NCBI GenBank assembly: GCA_019424905.1
Contig: JAHYYP010000002.1
Location: forward strand, 1-64,000
Origin: Collinsella sp.
Lineage (GTDB): Bacteria; Actinomycetota; Coriobacteriia; Coriobacteriales; Coriobacteriaceae
Reading direction: 5' to 3'
Length of the DNA stretch: 64,000 bases
Below the pieces are notes generated by a model. The model saw only the letters and a program-made list of their open reading frames with translations, had not been told where the DNA came from and did no database searches. Position 1 is the stretch's first letter. Each line of letters begins with the position of its first letter. Position numbers and translations under genes: made by a program. Below are positions 8,544 through 16,865 of this stretch, piece by piece.

Positions 8544-8728
8544 CATAAAAGAAAAGGACCCCTTTGCAGAGGTCCTAGTCAATTCAAGGTGGCGGGGAAG
8601 GGAATCGCGTCCGCGCGCTGCGCGGACGGACCGCTGCGGCGCTTACGCGCCTTGCGAGCTGCGCTGGCAAACGCTTACGCGTTTACTCAGCTCCGCGCCC
8701 TCACGGGGTTCGATTCCATGTGGGGCTG
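8544..8728 (-). repeat. Partial tRNA-Phe tail duplication plus 121-bp hairpin-rich insert
   Basis: Positions 8544-8607 are identical over all 64 bases to 8729-8792. Each unit carries the tRNA terminator hairpin and the 3' acceptor strand and T-arm of tRNA-Phe. The 8608-8728 insert contains three compact hairpins (CGTCCGCG/CGCGGACG, GGCGC-TTAC-GCGCC, AAACGC-TTAC-GCGTTT). It ends in GGGGTTCGATTCC, an inverted copy of the T-arm of this same tRNA. Layout and hairpin order match the element at 2437-2625 although sequence identity between the two inserts is only partial. The stretch 8294-8543 holds no gene I can support. Confidence 0.8.
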
Positions 8729-8739
8729 CATAAAAGAAA

Positions 8740-8761
8740 AGGACCCCTTTGCAGAGGTCCT
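8740..8761 (-). terminator. Intrinsic terminator of tRNA-Phe
   Basis: On the minus strand AGGACCTC and GGGGTCCT form a stem around CTGCAAA-type loop bases, followed by TTTTCTTTT. A second identical copy lies in the duplicate unit at about 8555-8576. Confidence 0.75.
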
Positions 8762-8774
8762 AGTCAATTCAAGG

Positions 8775-8847
<73 letters not shown>

Positions 8848-8970
8848 ATTTGAGGTGTGCCTTGTTTCAAGGCTTGATTAGTATAACCAAGGACGCGTTC
8901 CGGTCAACCGAGAATTTTAAAAAAGTTTTTGAGCACAGCCTCGGTTCTATAAATCGGCACGTCAGAGACA

Positions 8971-9258
8971 TCAGCCGGCAGCAAGAAGTTTTTCGCTCAG
9001 AGCCGCACGGGCAAACTCACTTGGCGTCATCCCCTCGGCAGCCGCCCGTCGACGAATGGCCTCCTTCATTCCCAGAGGAATCTTGACCGACAGCGTTGCC
9101 GTCCCCTCACCTGAGAGTGGGGGCCGTCCATGCACGATCCCACCAACGGTGTGTTCGCCATCCGGAAACTCTCCGCGCTCGTACGACTCGCACCACGCGT
9201 CAATCATTTCATCCGTTACAACCTGACCATTAGCGGCCGTATACGTCTTGCCCATCAT
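8971..9258 (-). CDS. Ribbon-helix-helix-type antitoxin-like protein
   Basis: A 95-residue protein. Its C-terminal half (TLSVKIPLGMKEAIRRRAAA and MTPSEFARAAL) has the beta-strand/helix/helix pattern of an Arc/CopG-like DNA-binding domain. The N-terminal half is acidic and probably binds the partner. It overlaps the preceding 88-residue gene by 4 bases, the layout of a type II toxin-antitoxin pair with the toxin first. The double ATG (MMGK) leaves the exact start open by one codon. The pairing is inferred from size, order and the RHH pattern. Confidence 0.6.
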   Translation of the reverse strand: MMGKTYTAANGQVVTDEMIDAWCESYERGEFPDGEHTVGGIVHGRPPLSGEGTATLSVKIPLGMKEAIRRRAAAEGMTPSEFARAALSEKLLAAG

Positions 9259-9521
9259 CGACCCCTTTGCCGAGCCCGTTCAATCTCCTGCCAAAAATTC
9301 TTCTGGACTGGAGACAAGGCATGAATGATAAGCCACCCACGGACAAGCTCGACCGCGACAAGCTCCACGCTTCGTCCGTCTGGGAGCCATCCAATCGCAA
9401 GCCATCTCGGCGGCTCGTCCTTCGACTCGCGACGAATGCACTCAGTAACCGCAAGCCAAGCGCCAAGCACCTGCTTTTCTGTCAGGTGCTTTTTAGCGTT
9501 GGGATGGATCTCAACATCCAT
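9255..9521 (-). CDS. Small toxin-like protein paired with the RHH protein
   Basis: An 88-residue basic protein beginning MDVEIHPNAKKHLTEKQV, with a central PRWLAIGWLPDGRSVELVAV beta-rich segment. Size and pattern resemble BrnT/ParE-scale toxins, but I cannot assign a family with certainty. The ATG at 9521 is preceded by GGAGGAG at a good distance; an in-frame ATG at 9617 would add residues unlike any coding sequence. Its stop overlaps the start of the downstream antitoxin-like gene by 4 bases. Confidence 0.5.
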   Translation of the reverse strand: MDVEIHPNAKKHLTEKQVLGAWLAVTECIRRESKDEPPRWLAIGWLPDGRSVELVAVELVRGWLIIHALSPVQKNFWQEIERARQRGR

Positions 9522-9579
9522 GCATCTTCTCCTCCATCTTACCCAATTTCGTATGACGAAAGTCCGCTGTCGCCAATTC

Positions 9580-9939
9580 TTAAGCCGGCACGCGTTGGAG
9601 AGCAGGGGTCGAAACAATGATTGAAGGGCGCTCTAGTGCGGCCCAGGCGCCGGGGCAGGAGCACATACGCCAGGGACGTACGTTTTCGTAGCGCGCGAGG
9701 ATATTGCCGTCGCGATCGATGAAGGCGATGTCGATGGGATAGGCCATAAAACACGTATGGACCGAAGAGCAGCGTGGAAATGCCATGACGAGCGGCAGAC
9801 CGTTGGCGGCAACCGGACACCGTCCCAGCATGCCGCGCAGGCGCACGGCAAACGACTCCGCCACCGCAAACTCGGCCGGCGTCCAGCCCAGCCTATTGAG
9901 TGCCCGCGCGTAGGCGATGTAGGACGAGACCGCGGTCAC
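9580..9939 (-). CDS. DUF192 family protein at the end of the Tad operon
   Basis: About 120 residues with the DUF192 pattern: SFAVRLRGMLGR, then PRCSSVHTCFM, PIDIAFIDRDGNIL and ALERP. The molecular role of DUF192 proteins is unknown; here no signal peptide or lipobox is present. I chose a GTG at 9939, which overlaps the TadE stop codon by 4 bases (GTGA) and follows a GGGGGTGG stretch; an in-frame ATG at 9960 lacks a ribosome binding site. It is the last gene of the pilus operon, and fusion or linkage of DUF192 with Tad loci suggests a role in pilus maturation (inference). Confidence 0.7.
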   Translation of the reverse strand: MTAVSSYIAYARALNRLGWTPAEFAVAESFAVRLRGMLGRCPVAANGLPLVMAFPRCSSVHTCFMAYPIDIAFIDRDGNILARYENVRPWRMCSCPGAWAALERPSIIVSTPALQRVPA

Positions 9940-10412
9940 ATGACCACCCCCGGACGCCATGGATCGACCGTCACCGCGCGCTCGTGTGACAACTTTGCCG
10001 GTGCCCCCAGCGAAACGCCGGCGATGCTGAACGAGCTCGGCCACGGCTCATAGCGCATGGTGCAGGTATAGGTCCTAAACGTACCGGATAGGGAGAGCAG
10101 GCCACCATCCGATGCCTCCGCGCCTTGCTCGCTCGACACTTCGATCTGCAAGCCATAGCCTTCCATGGCATTCAGAATTTGAGTCTGAACCGTCGCCGAG
10201 GCATCGGCAGAGCTTTCGTCGCCCTCCCCCTCCGACGCCACGGCGTGCGCCAACACGATGTCGGGCACCACGCGGTCGAAGCGCGCGACAGCGCTGGCAA
10301 AGATCATGACGTTGTACACGATGAGTGCCAGCACCAGCAAAACGGGCGTAACCACTGCCATCTCCACCGTCGCTTGGGCGCGCTCCTCGCGCAGACGCAT
10401 GCGGATACTCAT
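9936..10412 (-). CDS. TadE-like pseudopilin
   Basis: A 158-residue protein with a short basic N-terminus followed by ERAQATVEMAVVTPVLLVLALIV-type sequence. This is the TadE signature, with the conserved Glu five residues into the hydrophobic helix after a probable prepilin cleavage site. The remaining region is predicted to be exported and contains two cysteines or fewer. TadE/TadF proteins are minor pseudopilins that assist Flp pilus assembly. It overlaps the TadG-like gene stop by one base. Confidence 0.75.
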   Translation of the reverse strand: MSIRMRLREERAQATVEMAVVTPVLLVLALIVYNVMIFASAVARFDRVVPDIVLAHAVASEGEGDESSADASATVQTQILNAMEGYGLQIEVSSEQGAEASDGGLLSLSGTFRTYTCTMRYEPWPSSFSIAGVSLGAPAKLSHERAVTVDPWRPGVVM

Positions 10413-12565
10413 TACGACCCACCGCCCAGAGCGCCAACCAGCGTGGCGACATCGACGGTGAGCGGGATGGAGCCGCCGCCGGGCAGAGGAATCTCCGCAA
10501 GCGTGAACACCGTGCCGCTAATGGTGCGTTCGACTTGATATTCCAACGCCTCGCAAAGCGCCTTGGGATCGGTCACGCCCAACGGAATACTTCGCAGCTT
10601 GTCTTGCGCTTGAGAGAAACCAGCAATGTCAGACCCCGGACTCTTAATGACGTTGGCGGAATCGGTCAGCACCGGCTTTCGCAGGCGCAAGTCGCACGGC
10701 TCCAGACCCAACGCCGCCACGGACGCCGAAACGGTATCGCCGAGCCACGATGCGATGGAGCCCAACGCGCCGCTGCCCCCTCCTAGGCCTTTAATCATCT
10801 CGTCCATAAGTTCGTCGGCCGAACCTTGGATGTCTCCGTATCCCACAAGCAGCCGTCCCCAGACATCCATGACGCCATCGAGTACGCCGGCAACGCCACC
10901 CGAGCGTTCCTTCAATGTCGAGAAAAATCGCGAAAGCACGTTGTTTTGCGCCGTCGCCCCATCGGGCGCCAGCACCGCGGCAGAGATGGCACCGCGATCG
11001 CCAAGCCTGACTGCCGTGTTAAACGAAGAGTTGAGCTCATCGGGGCTCGAGATGGCACCCGAAACCGCAAAGGCAACCACGCCGTTGCGACCGGGCGGAG
11101 CGATACGCGGACGCTCACCGGAAAGTTCTTTGATGGCGGTATCGAACGCATTGCCCGCACGGTCGGCTTCGTCCTCGGTCTGACGCTCGAGCTCGAGCTC
11201 CTTGTTGCGACAGTCGACGTAGTCCTCCAGGGCGTCTTTAAACTTGTCAAAGTGATACTCGAAGCCGTTTTCGATAGAGGTTGAAGGCGCCGCAACAGCA
11301 CCAAGCGACAAAACGCCAAAATGGCATTTGCTGCATTTATCCTGTCCATCGTAATCGGCAACCGAAGCAAATCCGCTCGGCGTCCCTTTCTTATAGTTGG
11401 GGCAGGTCGTCCCGTAATGCAGATACGCCTTGTCATCGTTTACGCTCGTCGGCCACACCGCATCGGTATAGAGTTCCGTCGCCCGAACCTCATCAGAGTT
11501 GCGCGGCAGCAGCGGAATATAGGAGGAAACCCTGTCTCCGTTCTCGGTTATATATGCCCGATCGACCTCCGCGTTCGCATAGGTATAAAACGCCTTACGC
11601 GCCGCAGACTCTGCCTTCATCTCGACACTCGAGCCCTGGGGCTTCTCATTTGTCAGACGCCAATGGTAGTAGTCCTTCGCGCGATCAAGGGCAACTTGAG
11701 GCTCCCACGTAACGCTCGATGAGTAATGCGGATTTTGAACACCGGAAAGATCCGTTAGGCTTTTTGCGCGCTCCCACATGCAAGAACAGCTGCCGACCGA
11801 GCCCTTGTCAGACCCACCACAATCCGCCAGCCAAGCGCGCTCCTTTGCCTTCGCCGTCTCCTCCGAGGCCTTCCGCAGCTCCTCGGCCGCACGCTCTAAA
11901 TCATCTGATGTGTCTTTAATGGTATCGGTCGAGATCTCTGACCCTTTGAGCGCAGCAAAGTCCGACTCGGATGTCCTGGGCACGGCAAGCGCCGTACCGG
12001 TATAGGTCACACTATCGGTATCCTGCGCCGACACCGCCTGCGTGGCACGCGCGGCGATCAGATACGGCAGAGCCGTCTCGATTTTCTGTAAGCCTTCCGA
12101 TGCGCTTTTGGCAAACTTGTTGCGCGTTTTAATGATCTCGATCCCGGTGTCGACCATATTGCCGGCAACCGGCTCGGCACCCGGGATGAGGATGGCGACC
12201 AGGCCCGTCCCGATCGTGGCAAACCCCGCCAGCCCCAGACTCAAGATACTCGCATCAACCACCGTGGCAGCCGTGTGATAGGACGACACTACGTTGGCAC
12301 CCGCCAGCGCGCCGCTATCGGCCGCCACCTGGGTGTCCCCGGCACGCGACATGCTCCATATCGCCGCGGTCGACGAAAACAACAATGTGAGCACCACTAG
12401 GATGACCACGGCAGAAGAAAGCGTGGTATAGGCGCCGTCTTCGATAAACAGATCGACACCGGCTCGACCCATAAAGCCGCCTCGCTTGCAATGGCAGCTC
12501 GGACGGCGCGTCAAAACGCGTCTAGACCAGAAACGCTTAATCCCATGTAGCAATCCACGAATCAT
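10412..12565 (-). CDS. TadG-like membrane-anchored pilus-associated protein
   Basis: A 717-residue protein with one N-terminal membrane segment (about residues 42-65, LSSAVVILVVLTLLFSSTAA) followed by RAGDTQVAADSGALAGANVV, the pattern seen after the anchor of Flp-associated TadG-like proteins. A second hydrophobic stretch follows (SILSLGLAGFATIGTGLVAIL). The rest is a large exported domain with a CxxC-rich part (CPNYKKG..., CSKCHFG) and a Glu-rich coiled region. The ATG at 12565 has GGAGGGAG upstream and overlaps the preceding gene by 29 bases; the ATG at 12667 lacks support. The role is inferred from position between two TadE-like genes. Confidence 0.7.
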   Translation of the reverse strand: MIRGLLHGIKRFWSRRVLTRRPSCHCKRGGFMGRAGVDLFIEDGAYTTLSSAVVILVVLTLLFSSTAAIWSMSRAGDTQVAADSGALAGANVVSSYHTAATVVDASILSLGLAGFATIGTGLVAILIPGAEPVAGNMVDTGIEIIKTRNKFAKSASEGLQKIETALPYLIAARATQAVSAQDTDSVTYTGTALAVPRTSESDFAALKGSEISTDTIKDTSDDLERAAEELRKASEETAKAKERAWLADCGGSDKGSVGSCSCMWERAKSLTDLSGVQNPHYSSSVTWEPQVALDRAKDYYHWRLTNEKPQGSSVEMKAESAARKAFYTYANAEVDRAYITENGDRVSSYIPLLPRNSDEVRATELYTDAVWPTSVNDDKAYLHYGTTCPNYKKGTPSGFASVADYDGQDKCSKCHFGVLSLGAVAAPSTSIENGFEYHFDKFKDALEDYVDCRNKELELERQTEDEADRAGNAFDTAIKELSGERPRIAPPGRNGVVAFAVSGAISSPDELNSSFNTAVRLGDRGAISAAVLAPDGATAQNNVLSRFFSTLKERSGGVAGVLDGVMDVWGRLLVGYGDIQGSADELMDEMIKGLGGGSGALGSIASWLGDTVSASVAALGLEPCDLRLRKPVLTDSANVIKSPGSDIAGFSQAQDKLRSIPLGVTDPKALCEALEYQVERTISGTVFTLAEIPLPGGGSIPLTVDVATLVGALGGGS

Positions 12566-13073
12566 AATCTCCCTCCAGCCATTCGGGACGCGATTGATAC
12601 GAGACATCGACCTTGAGCTCAACGTAGCCGCCCTCGGCGGCACCACCCATAGCCTGCGCAAACGCACCGATCACGGGCAACGGCTTGACCTCGCCGGAAA
12701 CGGACACGGACGAGACGCCACCCGCACCGGCCCGGCCAAGCTCGATATCCCACGACAGCGGCCCGCCGGCATGAAAGATCGAAACGTTGGGCACTGCGGC
12801 AAGCCGGCGGCGGGTGAACTCCTTAAGATCGTCGTCCTCCGCCGTCGTCGTGGTCATGAGCCGCGCGGTCTCGGCGGCGGCAGACTCCATGACCGCGCGC
12901 GTATAGAGCAGGCACACCGGCTGCAGTGCGAGAAGGATGAGCGTCAGAAACGTCGGCAGCAAAAAAGCGGCCTCGACCGTAGACTGCGCCCGGTCCTCGC
13001 ACGCGATATCAATACAACGCGATGTCCTTAGCGCCCGCAGCGGCGTCGATAACCGACATCGAGGCAACGCCAT
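12537..13073 (-). CDS. TadE-like pseudopilin (start uncertain)
   Basis: Contains EDRAQSTVEAAFLLPTFLT, a TadE prepilin motif with Glu in the hydrophobic segment, followed by a roughly 130-residue exported part ending in WLEGDYDSWIATWD. The only nearby in-frame ATG is at 13073, inside the preceding pilin-like gene and without a ribosome binding site. An alternative is an ATT overlapping the stop of that gene near 13013, which would give about 158 residues and a shorter, more TadE-like leader. Translational coupling to the upstream gene is likely in either case. Confidence 0.7.
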   Translation of the reverse strand: MALPRCRLSTPLRALRTSRCIDIACEDRAQSTVEAAFLLPTFLTLILLALQPVCLLYTRAVMESAAAETARLMTTTTAEDDDLKEFTRRRLAAVPNVSIFHAGGPLSWDIELGRAGAGGVSSVSVSGEVKPLPVIGAFAQAMGGAAEGGYVELKVDVSYQSRPEWLEGDYDSWIATWD

Positions 13074-13227
13074 GGGATGCCGCCCGCTCGACCAGCGCCG
13101 CCAAGCGCCCATCGGTGCCAGCACGCCAAAGTCCCGCAATCGCCAGCACGATCGATAACAGCGCCACCGCGACGATGGCGTATTCGACCGTCGCCTGGGC
13201 AGATTCCTCACGCAGGACATCATGCAT
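13009..13227 (-). CDS. Small Flp/TadE-type pilin-like protein
   Basis: A 72-residue protein that begins MHDVLREESAQATVEYAIVAV, the same leader and Glu-Tyr motif as the Flp pilin downstream of tadC, and then one hydrophobic helix. Unlike a classic Flp pilin it has an extended tail (ERAASHGVASMSVIDAAAG). AGGAGGG lies 8 bases upstream of the ATG. It is probably a minor pilin processed by the prepilin peptidase. Its 3' end overlaps the next TadE-like gene. Confidence 0.7.
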   Translation of the reverse strand: MHDVLREESAQATVEYAIVAVALLSIVLAIAGLWRAGTDGRLAALVERAASHGVASMSVIDAAAGAKDIALY

Positions 13228-13228
13228 T

Positions 13229-13792
13229 TCACGATCCCTCCTTTGAGTCCGTTGCCTGCGGGCTCAGGCGCACGGCGCGCAGACGACACGAAGCATCGCC
13301 AGCATCCGCGGCAATTGTCACCATATCGACCCAGCCGCGTTCGTCGCGCACGATGGCGCCCCACACGTTTCCCTTGATGTCGAGATAGCCGCTCAGAGCA
13401 AGTTGCGCCGTGGGTACCTCGCGATAGGCACGCAGCATATCCGCCGCCGCTTCGGTCATCGGTCGGTCCTCGGACCATGCAAGCCGGACCGCAATCGCGT
13501 TGCCCTCAGGCGAATCCGTCGCAGTGCCAGACCGCTTGTCGAGCGTCCGCAGAAAGGTTTGCGCCGTGACAGCGACATCCGAATCGTCCGCATCTCGCAT
13601 CTCATCTTTTTGAGACGCCACCGCCGAATCTGAGCCCAAATCGGAGGCGGTCCCAGGACGCTGCTGCCGCGCGGCGTTAAGCCCCCAAAGCACCGCCGCT
13701 ATCGCCACGGTCAGGCAAGCAAACACCAGCAGCACCCCGATGGGGCGCTCGCCCTCTACAGGCTGTTGATGCCCTCGCTGATAGCGTTCCAT
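13229..13792 (-). CDS. Membrane-anchored protein of the Tad locus, function unknown
   Basis: A 187-residue protein with an N-terminal membrane helix (about residues 18-40, IGVLLVFACLTVAIAAVLWG) and an exported C-terminal domain of mixed strands and helices, ending RLRAVRLSPQATDSKEGS. I do not recognise the family. It starts inside the end of the flp gene (37-base overlap) and ends one base before the next pilin-like gene, so it is an integral part of the operon. A pilus-accessory or assembly role is inferred from this position alone. Confidence 0.7.
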   Translation of the reverse strand: MERYQRGHQQPVEGERPIGVLLVFACLTVAIAAVLWGLNAARQQRPGTASDLGSDSAVASQKDEMRDADDSDVAVTAQTFLRTLDKRSGTATDSPEGNAIAVRLAWSEDRPMTEAAADMLRAYREVPTAQLALSGYLDIKGNVWGAIVRDERGWVDMVTIAADAGDASCRLRAVRLSPQATDSKEGS

Positions 13793-13989
13793 AGATCTTG
13801 GACCTTGCCCTTAAATGCGACGATGGCGATAATCGCGATCACCACGAGCACGCCGACCAAGATGGCATACTCGGTGGTACCCTGTGCACTCTCCTCCTGC
13901 AATAGTTCCTTGGCGCGCTGACGAACATGTGCCGCCCGGCAAAACGCCCAGCCCTGGACCTTGCCAGCAGCGTCAGTCATCGTGTTCAT
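13756..13989 (-). CDS. flp: Flp-type major pilin
   Basis: A 77-residue prepilin with a long basic leader and the motif EESAQGTTEYAILVGVLVVIAI, i.e. cleavage before the hydrophobic stretch with Glu-Tyr at positions 5-6 of the mature protein, the hallmark of Flp pilins. The mature part is short, ending KVQDLWNAISEGINSL. It follows tadC by 10 bases and is the most likely structural subunit of the pilus made by this locus. No prepilin peptidase gene is found in the window. Confidence 0.88.
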   Translation of the reverse strand: MNTMTDAAGKVQGWAFCRAAHVRQRAKELLQEESAQGTTEYAILVGVLVVIAIIAIVAFKGKVQDLWNAISEGINSL

Positions 13990-13999
13990 GTATTCCTCC

Positions 14000-14641
14000 C
14001 TACATCATCCCGCCTGCTCCCAGCAGCGGGCCCAATATGGACAGAAGCAACGCCGGCAAGATGAGCGTGCCGGTGGGAATCAGCAGCTTGACGGGTGCAC
14101 GCTCGATCTCGCGCTCGACCGCGGCGCGATGAGCCGCACGGATCTCGCGACTTTGAGCGGCCAGCGTCTCGGCAAGTGGGGCACCCAGGGCGAGCGCCTG
14201 CCCCACCGTGATGGCAAAGGTCTCGAGCGCTCGCACGTCCAGGTCGCGCGCGGCGGCCAACAACTCGTCCTCACGCGTGCCCACGCCCACCTGCCACGCC
14301 ATGCAGGCGCGCTCAAGGCGAAGAGCCAGCACTGACCGGCGGTTGGCGCAGAAAATCTCAAGCGCCGCATCAAACGAAAGACCGGCCGAAAGACCCAAGC
14401 GCACAACATCGATCATCTCGGACACTTCGCCGAGCGACACTCGCGCCGGGCCGCCCGCTCCAACCGCGCCCTTCACTCGCGCGGTCAGAGCATCGACCAC
14501 CGAGCGACCCGCGGCAGCGACCAGCACCGCCTCGCGCTTGCAGGCCCCTGCGACCTTGCGTGCATCCGCCCGATCCAACCCCGTCGCGACAAATACGCTC
14601 AGGGCGCACAGGCAAGCCGCAACTGCAACCGGGGCGCTCAT
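14000..14641 (-). CDS. tadC: Tad pilus inner-membrane platform protein TadC
   Basis: A 213-residue type II secretion F-domain protein. An N-terminal membrane segment is followed by the cytoplasmic helical domain (VSEMIDVVRLGLSAGLSFDAALE...ELLAAARDLDVRALETFAI) and a C-terminal pair of membrane helices (VKLLIPTGTLILPALLLSILGPLL). TadB and TadC together form the inner-membrane platform for pilus extrusion. The ATG at 14641 overlaps the tadB stop as ATGA, so translation is coupled. Confidence 0.88.
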   Translation of the reverse strand: MSAPVAVAACLCALSVFVATGLDRADARKVAGACKREAVLVAAAGRSVVDALTARVKGAVGAGGPARVSLGEVSEMIDVVRLGLSAGLSFDAALEIFCANRRSVLALRLERACMAWQVGVGTREDELLAAARDLDVRALETFAITVGQALALGAPLAETLAAQSREIRAAHRAAVEREIERAPVKLLIPTGTLILPALLLSILGPLLGAGGMM

Positions 14642-15564
14642 AGCTCCACCCGCATAATGCGCCGGATAACCACCAGGGCAACGGCGTTGAGGGCAAGACC
14701 CAGCACCACAGCGCCCGCGCCGGCAGGCGTCGCAAGACCGCGACGAAAATCTGCCGAAAGCAGCGCCAACACCGCGCACATGCCCGCCGGCATCGCCGCG
14801 ACCATGTGTGCCGACATACGCGCCTGTGACGTCTTAACATCCAGGCGGCGTTTGAGCTCAATGCGCCCCCCTACCATGCTCGACGCCTCGGACAGTAAGT
14901 CGGCAAGCGGAGCTCCGGTGCGCTGAGACACCTTAAGCGCCAAGGTCACAAGCGAAAGACCGGGGGCGTCGATGCGCACGAGCAAGTCATCGAGCGCGTC
15001 GGTCGCCGAGATGCCGCAATCGATCGCCGCCGCCACCCGCAAAAACTCGGTATGCACTGGCTCTTGCGCATGAGCGCCCACAAAGCGCATGCCCTGGGCC
15101 AGCGAATGTCCCGAGGCAAGCGACATGGAAAGTGCGGTAAACGCCTCGGGCATTGCCTCTTCTGCATCGCGTTGCTCGCGCCGGCTCTCAAAGCCATCCC
15201 GAGCGGCGCCAACGGCAAACGGAACAACAAGTCCCAAGGCAAATCCGAGGGGTGATAACGACACCATCGTTAGTAAAACGCAGCAGACACCGCTCGATAG
15301 CAGCAGAAACGCCAAACGCCCCGAAGCATCTTCGATCACGAGGCCAAGGCGATGCGCCGGAACCAGCGATGCCCACGAACGGGCGATCTTTTTCAGCAGA
15401 TCGTTTTCCACCAGCTCGCGCGGCAGCTTCTCTGCCACCGTCTCGAGCGCCTGACGTGCCAGCTCCGCCGGCGGTACCTGCGGCACACGAGGTTCCGCCC
15501 CGCACGCCGTCGCGACAGAAAGCCCTGCCAAGCCCCCTACGACGAGGGGCACAGTGATCTCCAT
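14638..15564 (-). CDS. tadB: Tad pilus inner-membrane platform protein TadB
   Basis: A 308-residue type II secretion F-domain protein with membrane segments near residues 85-125 and at the C-terminus, around a cytoplasmic domain containing AMPEAFTALSMSLASGHSLAQGM and ALKVSQRTGAPLADLLSEA. It overlaps tadA by 28 bases and tadC by 4 bases. Together with TadC it forms the platform on which the TadA ATPase acts. Confidence 0.9.
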   Translation of the reverse strand: MEITVPLVVGGLAGLSVATACGAEPRVPQVPPAELARQALETVAEKLPRELVENDLLKKIARSWASLVPAHRLGLVIEDASGRLAFLLLSSGVCCVLLTMVSLSPLGFALGLVVPFAVGAARDGFESRREQRDAEEAMPEAFTALSMSLASGHSLAQGMRFVGAHAQEPVHTEFLRVAAAIDCGISATDALDDLLVRIDAPGLSLVTLALKVSQRTGAPLADLLSEASSMVGGRIELKRRLDVKTSQARMSAHMVAAMPAGMCAVLALLSADFRRGLATPAGAGAVVLGLALNAVALVVIRRIMRVEL

Positions 15565-16865
15565 TCGTCCACCTCCTCTTGTGTGAGCGTCCCCGACCGC
15601 AGGCCTTCTGCGATAAACGGCGGCTCGCGGTCAAGCGTCCAGGTGCGCTCGGCGGCATCGAACGTCACATAGCGCTCGAGCTCTACGCCGCCCGATGCGG
15701 CGCGTCGCACCCCCGAATACGAGGAGACGAAGCGCCTGCCATCGGCGTGGCGCTCGGACATCACGATACCGTCGAGCGCCATGGCAATCTGCTCCTCGAT
15801 GAGCTCACTCGGCAGGTCGATGCCATAACGTGCAAGCAACGTCAGACGCACCACGGTCTCCTGTTCTGAACCCGCATGAAGTGTGGTGAGCGACCCGTCG
15901 TGGCCCGTGTTCATGGCCTGCAACATGTCGCAGCACTCGGCACCGCGCACCTCGCCCACCACGATGCGGTCGGGGCGCATGCGCAGGGCATTAGTTACCA
16001 GGTCGCGGATCGTCACCGCGCCTTCACCCTCAATTGAAGCCTCGCGCGCCTCTAGGCGCACCACGTGCGGATGATGCGCAAACTTGAGCTCGGCAGAGTC
16101 CTCGATCGTCACGATGCGCTCGCCGGTGGAAATCTCACATGACAACGCGTTGAGCAGGGTGGTCTTACCAGATCCCGTGCCTCCCGCAACCGCCAGGTCC
16201 TGTCGCAGCGACACCGCGCACGACAGCAGCTGCGCATACCAAAGCGGCAGCGACCCCAGCCCCACAAGCTCGTCCAGCGAGCAGATACGGTCCGAGAACT
16301 TTCGGATGGTGAGAATCGGTCCGTCAATCGCCACAGGCGGAATCACCGCGTTGACGCGATAGCCCGTTTTGAGGCGGGCGTTGACGATGGGGCTGCGCTC
16401 GTCGATACGGCGGCCAAGTGGCGAGATGATGCGGTCGATAAGCACACGGATCTGTTCATCATCCTCAAACGCATGCTCGATGGGGTACAAGACGCCGCCG
16501 CGTTCAAAGAAAGCCGAGCGGCAGCCGTTGATCATGATCTCGGTAACGGTGTCGTCCTCGATGAGCGGCTGCAACGGCCCCAAGCCCACCACGTCATCCA
16601 AAATCTCGTCGATGATGGTTTCGCGCTCGGGCGTCGCGAGATCGGTCGGCTCCTCAACATTGAGCGCCGCCTCCACCGCAGGACGCAATTCCGAGCGGGC
16701 AAGTGCCGGGTCGATATAGGCGCTGATACGCGCCACTTCGTCGTAACCCATGCGGTCCATCACGGCGCGCTTGGTGCGTCGTTTCACCGCGCGGCGACGC
16801 CCCGCATCTACAGGCGCTGCCGCCGCTGCAGCGCCGGCAGCCTTAATCCTCGTTTGCAGGCTCAT
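15537..16865 (-). CDS. tadA: Tad pilus assembly ATPase TadA (CpaF)
   Basis: A 442-residue type II/IV secretion ATPase of the CpaF group that powers Flp pilus assembly. It has an N-terminal domain, then Walker A GGTGSGKTTLLNAL, an Asp box (IVTIEDSAEL), Walker B-type RPDRIVVGEVRG and the His box around NTGHDGSLTTLHA. The C-terminus stays in frame past the tadB start. It overlaps tadZ by 4 bases. All nucleotide-binding residues appear intact. Confidence 0.93.
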   Translation of the reverse strand: MSLQTRIKAAGAAAAAAPVDAGRRRAVKRRTKRAVMDRMGYDEVARISAYIDPALARSELRPAVEAALNVEEPTDLATPERETIIDEILDDVVGLGPLQPLIEDDTVTEIMINGCRSAFFERGGVLYPIEHAFEDDEQIRVLIDRIISPLGRRIDERSPIVNARLKTGYRVNAVIPPVAIDGPILTIRKFSDRICSLDELVGLGSLPLWYAQLLSCAVSLRQDLAVAGGTGSGKTTLLNALSCEISTGERIVTIEDSAELKFAHHPHVVRLEAREASIEGEGAVTIRDLVTNALRMRPDRIVVGEVRGAECCDMLQAMNTGHDGSLTTLHAGSEQETVVRLTLLARYGIDLPSELIEEQIAMALDGIVMSERHADGRRFVSSYSGVRRAASGGVELERYVTFDAAERTWTLDREPPFIAEGLRSGTLTQEEVDEWRSLCPSS

